Notes under the pieces: generated by a model
What the model was told of the DNA's origin: nothing
What the model saw: the letters and a program-made list of their open reading frames with translations, nothing else
Databases searched by the model: none
Part shown: positions 57,175-64,000 of the stretch, in pieces
Numbering within the stretch: position 1 is the first letter of the stretch
Layout of the letters: each line of letters opens with the position of its first letter
Source of the DNA: Clytia hemisphaerica
Taxonomy: Eukaryota; Cnidaria; Hydrozoa; Leptothecata; Clytiidae
Direction: 5' to 3'
DNA length: 64,000 bases
NCBI GenBank assembly: GCA_902728285.1
Contig: CACVBU010000011.1
Location: forward strand, 1 to 64,000
Program-made: the position numbers and the translations under genes

Positions 57175-60022
57175 TTAAATTTCCCTCGTTGCACTCGGGT
57201 CCCCTTTTGTTATCACAATTGCTGCTCCTCCATCTTCTGTTCCTGATGATGCTGAGCCATCGGAGTAGATGATGATGTCAGCGTTTGTGTTTCTTATCAT
57301 TGTGTAAGCTGCTGTTTTCTTTAAGTCCTTACCATCTTCACGACTTGTGATTCCTTCTAGTACTGATGCGATCTCCAAGTTGGGTGTTGATTCCCAGGGT
57401 TTGGTTGTGAAGTATTCTAGTGGAGCTCTGTTTTGTAGAGAATTTGGTAAGGTTGACGACAGTTTATGTGTGATAGTGCTCTCCAATTAGTTTTTTTACG
57501 CTTGTGTGTCACGGGGCCATTGAGAGCAATTCTTCTTGGATGGTCTTCTGGCAGGCGCGCTGCTTTTTCCGACGATCTTAGGATCGATCGTTTTAGTTGT
57601 GTTTGTAGACTTGGAAGGCCACATTCCAGTCGTAATGCTTCCTTTGGTGTTGCCAGGTACTGGCCTGTGACCAGGCGTAGTGCTTTGTTTTGAGCAGTTT
57701 CGAGGCGTTCAATGTGTGTTTTGGCTGTGCTGGGTACCCATGCGAAATTGGCATAATCGGATACGCTGTTTACCAGTGCTGTCAGTATTTTTGTCAGGTG
57801 TTCTTTCCTCCAGCCCCACTCCGTGTTGGATACAGCCCCTATGATCCTTTGTTTGCTCTTGATCTTTTCTGTCACAAAGTCTACATGTGGTCCAAAGTGT
57901 AGATTTCTGTCTAGTATGACACCGAGTAGTCTGGGATTTCTTACTTTTTTAACGACGGTGTCATTGATAATGATCTCGGGTAGCCAATTTGCTTCTTTTA
58001 CCCAAGTGCTGAAGAACGATGTTTCGCTCTTGCCTGCGTTTAAAGAGATTTTCCATTTCTTCGACCATTCCACGACTACGTTAACGGTCGCTTGGGCGAT
58101 GGATTGAGCTTCTTCCTTCGTGTCAGCTGTCGCTAAGGCTGAGACATCATCTGCAAACATTGCGTTTAGGGTTTCTTGTGGTAATATTTTTGCAAGTTCG
58201 TTTATATAAAAGAGGAAGAGGATTGGAGAGAGGACCGATCCTTGTGGTAAGCCTTGCCTTATCGTTCTTCTTCGGCTCGTCGTTCCATTAAATGATACAC
58301 TGGCTTGGCGGTTTTCGAGGAATCTGTAGAGCCACTTGACATATTTGCTGGGTATACTTTGCTCCAATAGGGTTGTGAGGAGGCGTTCTCTTCAGACTGT
58401 GTCATAAGCTGTGCTGAAGTCTAGTAACACCAGTACTGAGCGTTGCATAAATCCGTCATGTATTGCTTGTATTACTCGGTTGATTTGGTCATCGCATCCC
58501 CTTCCTTTGCGGAAGCCAGCTTGTTGATGGTTTTACAGGTTGTTGGTTTCTGCTAGGTGGTAAAGTCTTTCCCCGATCATTCTTTCGAATAGTTTCGAGA
58601 TGCATGAGGTTAGGCTTATTGGTCTGAATGATCCTAGTTCGCTTGCTGGTTTGTTAGCCTTCAGAAGAGGGAGAATTGTTGCTAATCTCCATACTTGTGG
58701 GACAGTCGACTGGAGAAAGGAGATGTTATTAATGTCTAGAAGTTCTTGTTGTGCTTTCTGGCCCAGTTCTTGTAGGAAGGTTGGGGGGATATCATCCGGT
58801 CCTGGGGCGTCTTTCCTCTTCATCTTTGAGCTTGCTTTGCGGAGTTCTGCTAGTGTGAATTCACAGCTGTATTCATTATCTACCGTTGCGGCTTCCAGGC
58901 TTCTTTTCAGGTTTCTGTTTAATGTACGTTCGTCTTTTGAGAAGGTATGTCTGCTTACACCGGCGTAGTGTTGGATGAATATGTCCGCTTTCTTCTTGTT
59001 TGATGTGATTATCCGTCCTTTATGTTTCATCGCCTCGTTTGGAGAGTTGCTTTCAGGGCAACCTTTCAGGGATTTTACCAGCCTCCAAATTTTGCTCTCA
59101 TCATCGTCTGCCATAGCTGATTCTAGGATTTCCTGCCAACTGTCTTCTCGAGCTTTCTTTATCGACTCTGCAGCTTCTCTACACGCGTCTAGCCATGCCT
59201 GTCTTTGGTTTTTGACGTCTTTCCTGAGTCGATTTCTTTTTCTCAGGGCTTTCCTGACAGTTGGGGTCATGTAGATTTTTTCTGTTTTGCGGGGTTTTGT
59301 TTTCCCCACCAGTGACCTCGCTTTTTCGATGAGTAGGTTGGTGAATCTTGATGCTCTTTTCAGTAGGTTAGGTTCGTTTTCGAAGTTTGTGACTGCCACT
59401 TCTACAGCGTTTCTGAATAATGACCAATCTACACCGTTTCTTTTCCATCTACTTTTCATTCCTCCCACAGTTTGGTGTGTTATCTTGTCGTTTACAGTAA
59501 TTTTGATGGGAAGGTGGTCTGAGGAACCAATTTGATCACCGACTTTCCAATTGCACTTGTTCTCCCATTTCTTCCCCACTAGTGATATGTCCGGGGTGCT
59601 TTCGTTTCCTGTGCTTGGGTTCACTCTTGTTGGTGTGCCGTCATTAATTATTGATAGGCCGTTTTCGTAGGCCCATGATTCGATGTCTTCACCTCTAGTG
59701 TCTGGGGGTTGGATTAGATCCCATAAGATGGAGTGACCGTTTAGGTCTCCAACAATAATGGCTTCTTCGGGGGTTGGAATATTGTCTGGTTTGCAATCAA
59801 TTGTCTGACCTGTGCTGTTGATTGGAGGCACGTATACGTTTGTGATAGTTATCCAGTTCTTCTTTTTGAGTTGCACTTTCAATGTGGTTGACTCTGTTGC
59901 GTCAGTTGAGCTTTTTTGACCACAATCGAAGATGATCGTATCTTTTACATATGATATCAAGCCTCCTCCTTTCGTGCCCTGTCTATCAGCTCGTTGTGTT
60001 GGTTTATAGCCAAGGATTTTGG
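57175..60022 (-). pseudogene. Non-LTR retrotransposon ORF2: endonuclease-RT-RNase H (I/Jockey-like group)
   Basis: One frame runs from about 60022 to 57417 with only two in-frame stops (TAA at 58533-58535, TGA at 58392-58394). The N-terminal part is the C-terminal half of an AP-type endonuclease: NVYVPP, VGDLNGHSILWD, STPDISLVG and GSSDHLPI. RT follows: KRKDAPGPDDIPPTFLQELG, WRLATILPLLKANKP, FRPISLTSCISKLFERMI, GLPQGSVLSPILF and MFADD (58146-58160), then the thumb and KEALRLECGLPSL. A frameshift near 57483 leads to NADIIIYSDGSASSGTEDGG, the start of an RNase H domain, ending at 57175. EN-RT-RNH order fits I/Ingi/Jockey-like LINEs; the exact clade is not assigned. The 5' end of the endonuclease and ORF1 are missing. 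Confidence 0.85.
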
Positions 60023-60027
60023 GAATG

Positions 60028-60048
60028 TTGTTGTTGTTGTTGTTGTTG
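60028..60048. repeat. TTG trinucleotide microsatellite
   Basis: Seven TTG units lie exactly between the coding remnants of two different LINEs. The repeat could be the (CAA)n-type 3' tail of the upstream LINE or the site of a recombination. Confidence 0.85.
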
Positions 60049-61025
60049 AGTGATATTCCACGTTTGACAGGAATATGTCAACCGACTGCGCACCATTGTA
60101 TTTAGGAGATATACCCATATCTTTCGATTGTGCAGTTTTTTACTCATTCGGTTGTACTTGTTTTGAGCAACAGCTATTCTTAAGTCAATCTCTGTTAAAG
60201 GTTGATTGAAGTGTATGTCGTCTCCAAGATATCTGAACAATTCAACAATTTCGATGACTTGATCATTTTTAAGCGTAACGATAGATTGAGGATACTCATC
60301 TTGGTTTTGAGATTTGAAATTTATTATCATCGTTTTGGTTTTCTTGGCGTTTATTTGGAGGTGTTTCATTGAGGACTTTCAGTCCTTTTTCTAAGTTTGA
60401 AATTCTTTCGAATGCAAGTTTTAAGTCGTCAGCGTAACCGGCCCAGTCAACAGTGTGTTCACCGTAATAGCCTTTGGCTCTTTCATCTCTGGTTGTAGCA
60501 GTGGCACGAATTATGTACTTCAGTTTAAGAAATTTAACATTGTTCTCTCCATAGTTTTGCATTAACACACGCATGACATAATCCATATAAAGGTTGTATA
60601 GTGATGGGAGTTTGTGCTAATGATGTTGTTTTTTTATGATACAATGATTCGAGCAAATTTATTAGGGTAGGCTCAACTTGCTCAGGAAATCTCTGGTAGA
60701 TGGATTCGAAGAGCCAATTTCTTACAACGTGGTCGAACGCGGAGCTCAAATCGACGAATAGGAGATAGTCCGAGATTTGTTGAAGTCTTTTTGTCACATA
60801 TATGCCGTCTGCGGTTCCTCCATCCCGTCTAAATCCTTGCTGCTGGTCGGTCAGTCTTTAAGTCTATTCAAGATTATTATCACCATGATTTTACAAAGAC
60901 TTGATCCTACTTGTAAACCCGTGCGATTCCGATGGTCACCTATTGCACCATGATATAGATCTCGTCGTCCTTTTATGAAGAAGTAGCGATTCGAGCTCTG
61001 ATAGTAGGTCAAGAGGGATGAACTC
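60049..61025 (-). pseudogene. Second non-LTR retrotransposon RT fragment
   Basis: Right to left, three frames give LYHGAIGDHRNRTGLQVG, ISDYLLFVDLSSAFDHVVRN, QVEPTLINLLESLYHK, LYMDYVMRVLM-like and DWAGYADDLKLAFERISNLE, then LQINAKKTKTMIINF, VELFRYLGDDIHF and MVRSRLTYSCQTWN. YADD is encoded at 60426-60440. These are RT palm and thumb motifs of a LINE of a different family from its neighbour. The GVRQG segment before MDYVM is missing, and the C-terminus is cut at the TTG microsatellite. Clearly a pseudogene. Confidence 0.75.
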
Positions 61026-61034
61026 GCAGGTAAT

Positions 61035-61335
61035 TTGTTGCAATACTAGCGGGGGGGTACCAAGTCAGCTACTGGACCATAGGGTACTAACTTGATTTTT
61101 GGATTTTTTTCCAAAAAACTAGACCACCACCCTTTTTAGTACACTGTACTAACTTGTGGAGGAAAGTTAGTACAGTCTTGATTTGACACCACCCTTTCAG
61201 TACACCGGATTTTTCATACCACCTTTTCAGTACACTGTACTAGCTGTTTTTCGATCAGATAAGTTTAGAAACCACCCCTTATAGTGCACTGTTCTAATTT
61301 CTTCTCGGCCAGAATAGTTTAATTCCCACCATATA
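61035..61335. repeat. GTACACTGTACTA-motif repeat cluster
   Basis: CACCCTTTTTAGTACACTGT, CACCCTTTCAGTACACCGG, ACCTTTTCAGTACACTGTAC and CCCCTTATAGTGCACTGTTC recur at 40-60-bp spacing. The ACCCTT-x-CAGT core recalls the internal repeats of the MITEs at 41352 and 51728. No terminal inverted repeat was found. Confidence 0.55.
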
Positions 61336-62070
61336 CAAGGGATTCGAAGCATTTTGCTAAGAAAAGCACCAAATTATATAAAAGGAAAGATTTGAATATA
61401 AAAATATTTGAATCCTTGTAGTGCAAACACTGAAACAATGAAACATACAAAGTCATTCGAATACAGTGAAATTAGCTGAAATTAGCACGTCAAAACACTC
61501 AAATCCAACTTTGAGTTATTTCCCTTCTTACTCTTGTCTCCCGAATAGACGGGGGGTCCGAATAAGCAGGGGGCCCGAATAAGCAGGGGGTAGGAAAAGT
61601 TTCAAAATTCTAATAAGCGGGGGGATGGAATAAGAGGGGGGGGTAATTTAAAGTCAGAATTTTTTTAACTGATATCAATTTCAACAACAAAAATAAAACT
61701 TTAACAAATGAAAACGTAAAATAAGAACCAATACTAACAACAAGACGACTTAAAGTCGAAAATTTCGCATAATATTTGAACATAAACGATCAGCATTATG
61801 CATTATATATTTTGAATGAAGCGTTACACAAAAAATACACATTGTATTACAGGTCGTAAATACCCTGTTTTCTTATGAAAAATCTCAATCCATTAAGAAC
61901 AAAAAGATTCCTAAAAAAAATCAAATTGTGATTTATTTCAGATTTTTGTCGAAAATTTTTTTAAATTCTCAATTTTTTTGGTCAATTTTCGAGAAAATTT
62001 TTCGAAAATTTTTCTATGGGAAGAATAAAAAACTTGCCCCAAAGTTTCAAGTTTTTTGGCTTAAAATTTT
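61336..62070. repeat. Short GAATAAGCAGGGGG tandem motif within AT-rich sequence
   Basis: At 61545-61650 about five units of a 17-25-bp motif (CCGAATAAGCAGGGGG) occur. The rest of the stretch is AT-rich with no supported feature. Confidence 0.5.
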
Positions 62071-62079
62071 TATTTTATG

Positions 62080-62305
62080 AAGGGGTGTAGGGGTATGTTT
62101 GGTAGTTTTCTGGATAGTATATTGTACTATGTAAGGGGGGTGTTGGGGTATATCTGGCAGTTTGCTTGATAGTATATTGTATTATACAGGGGGTGTCAGG
62201 GTGTATTTGGGAGTTTGCTGGATAGTACTGGATAGTATATTGTAAAATATAGGGGGTGTTGGGGTGTTTTTGGGAGTTTGCTGGATAGTACCTATTTTGC
62301 ACATT
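62080..62305. repeat. Minisatellite, about 55-60-bp unit, four copies
   Basis: Units share GGGGTGT(T/C)(G)GGGT, TTTGGGAGTTTGCTGGATAG and TATATTGTA. The third unit contains an extra TAGTACTGGA insertion. Apparent open frames (PANSQ.HP.TP) come from the period. Confidence 0.75.
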
Positions 62306-62986
62306 TTGTACTATAGGGGTGGGTGGGTGTTTAAAATCGAAATTTGCTACAAAGTACTGATACATGCCGCTGTTTTGTACATGGACTCCCCCCTGAAACA
62401 GTAGAATTTTCTAAAATTGAGAAAATGGCTTGTCAGAAAAATCTGTTGTATACTATCTTCACTTTTTGATATGAATGATGGCGCACCACCATCAAAATCA
62501 TAGGCAAAAAACAGTTGAGTTGTTGAGCTCCAGCTTCTGGACTAGAAAATGGCAGGGTAAAAACTAGCCAACTTTATAAGCTTTAAAGAAATAATACTCC
62601 TTGAGATTAAAATTTGGCTATTTTTGCAAAAGATTTCCAAAATCTCAATGCAATAATCCATATGAAAATATATTAAGAAAAGCTTTAACTTAAGGATACA
62701 GACTTTGGTCGAGATTTATTTACCACTGTCACTCAAATTTTCCCACCAGATACAAATTGACTTAAACCTCACTTATAAAGTAATACAATTATTCTTCTGA
62801 TGATGTAAAAGACCTTTAAAATTATTTATTTAACTATTTCTAGGTTGACCGTAAACCTTACAAAATCATAAAATAAATGTTTACACACAAGTGAAAGTAG
62901 TATATACGTGCTAAAAACAGTAAAATAATCAATATTATACGTAATCGATTAATGGCCCTTCAAGCAAATCAAACAATGACTCCTTT
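62306..62986. other. Intergenic sequence, no feature recognised
   Basis: AT-rich sequence without supported ORF or repeat. Confidence 0.4.
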
Positions 62987-62987
62987 G

Positions 62988-63219
62988 TACCGTCAACTGC
63001 TCTAACTTGGGACGATTGGTCGAAACATGGGACTGTTGCATATCTGGTCTGTATTTTCATACTGTATTTTCTTACTGTAAAATCGAAAGAGAAATCCTGT
63101 ATTTTTTAATACGCCGTTCCTTAACTCAAATCAAATGACTTTGGAGGTTTGGTGAAATGGTGGCCAAATTGCCGTACCATGTTTTGTCAGATAGTCCTAA
63201 GCTAGAGCAGTTGACGGTA
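62988..63219. mobile_element. 232-bp MITE with TACCGTCAACTGCTCTA ends
   Basis: TACCGTCAACTGCTCTAAC at 62988 and the inverse CTAGAGCAGTTGACGGTA ending 63219 are the termini. Inverted similarity continues inward through GGGAC and AAACATGG to about 45 bp. No coding capacity. Confidence 0.75.
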
Positions 63220-63683
63220 ACTATTTAAACTGCATCCCATTAAACAAACCCTCCCTAATCTCTTGCTGGTTATCCCGTGAAAAATATATAGGGGAAAGAT
63301 TCCAGAAAAGCAACAAGAATCTTTGTACGGAAATGGGAATCTTATACAAAACAACGGTACCACTGGAGTTTTTTATATATCAAAATGAAAATCCAGATTA
63401 GCAAAAGGTGTATCAAGATTGGTGAAGTTTAATTGCAGCTCGATTAGTTTGATTTGTTACCTTGTTGCTCATTCTTTTTACATTCCAACGACTGATTAGC
63501 AGACGCCCACGCTAAACCATAAAGAGCAGGCCAATATCTATCATCCTATTGGGGAGGAAAATCTGGAAAAACTTACTTACCAAACCCATCGAACACCAAT
63601 CAAACTTCATCGGACACCAATAAAAACTGTCATCAAACTTATATATGGTAATCAAAAACATTTCTTACCAAGTAAGGTTCGGT

Positions 63684-63905
63684 AATCGAACAGCTATCGT
63701 TTAGGTAATCGAACAGCTATCGTTTGATTTCGATGGATACTGTGAAGTCGGGGTATAACTTGCATCAGTGGAGGGAAACTTACATATAGCCATCAAAATT
63801 ACAAAACAAAAGAACTGCGCAGCTCTGCTCGAAGCTCTACTCTACCATTTAACTTCATTTGAGGGGCTATGCATTAGCCTCCACTGACGCAAGTTACCCG
63901 ATCTC
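63684..63905. repeat. 24-bp duplication and adjacent inverted-repeat element
   Basis: GGTAATCGAACAGCTATCGT is repeated in tandem at 63690-63733. To the right, ACTTGCATCAGTGGAGG (63759) pairs with CCTCCACTGACGCAAGT (near 63880), and GGGGTATAACTTG/CAAGTTACCCG extend the arms, bounding a small MITE-like hairpin of about 145 bp. Confidence 0.6.
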
Positions 63906-64000
63906 ACGGTAGTTTGGACAGTTCGATTACGAAAATGATCGCTGAATTTCAATTAACTTGATTTCTAAAACATACTTCCTAAAACTGACTGTTTGTCACA

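Noticed and set aside
62075-62365. Open frame of 96 codons rich in Pro and Tyr
   Set aside because: It coincides with a 55-60-bp minisatellite on the opposite strand. No start context or similarity.

Overview
The window is eukaryotic and gene-poor. It is AT-rich, with spliced exons, poly(A)-tailed LINE ends, many small inverted-repeat transposons, minisatellites and one unresolved base (N at 35256). A DZIP3-type HEPN exon, a recurrent DUF6729/RNase-H-like transposase gene family and a mixture of LINE types suggest a marine invertebrate. A cnidarian is my first guess, but molluscs or other lophotrochozoans are not excluded. No prokaryotic features are present.

Layout. (1) 1-3545, minus strand: the 5' two thirds of a decayed transposase-like gene. 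It has a DUF6729-like exon, itself split by an insertion with a 14-bp target duplication, followed by an RNase-H-like exon. (2) 3546-32302: a tandem array of about 12 copies of a unit made from the 3' part of that gene plus a spacer. The basic unit is 1947 bp. In the centre it forms a higher-order dimer of 2077 + 1947 = 4024 bp, seen three times. The first unit is split by a 4.3-kb hAT-like insertion (4038-8354) that holds a LINE 3' end and other repeats. (3) 32303-40250: intergenic sequence with segmental duplications, two minisatellites and a fold-back element. (4) 40253-41216, plus strand: the only apparently intact host-gene exon, a DZIP3-like HEPN domain followed by a coiled coil and ending at a strong splice donor. 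A possible downstream exon lies at 51509-51545. (5) 41350-53500: nested transposons (fold-backs, MITEs, LINE ends) in and around two exons of a second decayed multi-copy gene on the minus strand. (6) 53500-57170: repeats and an apparently perfect 567-bp tandem duplication. (7) 57175-61025, minus strand: two decayed non-LTR retrotransposons abutting at a TTG microsatellite. (8) 61030-64000: short tandem repeats and MITEs.

The genes do not form an operon or pathway. The most notable structure is the satellite-like amplification of a 5'-deleted, already dead transposase-derived gene. The flanking full-length copy preserves both parental sequences of the deletion junction, so the origin of the array can be read directly. 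The HEPN gene belongs to a family associated with invertebrate innate immunity and RNA-targeting nucleases; a link to the surrounding repeats is speculation.
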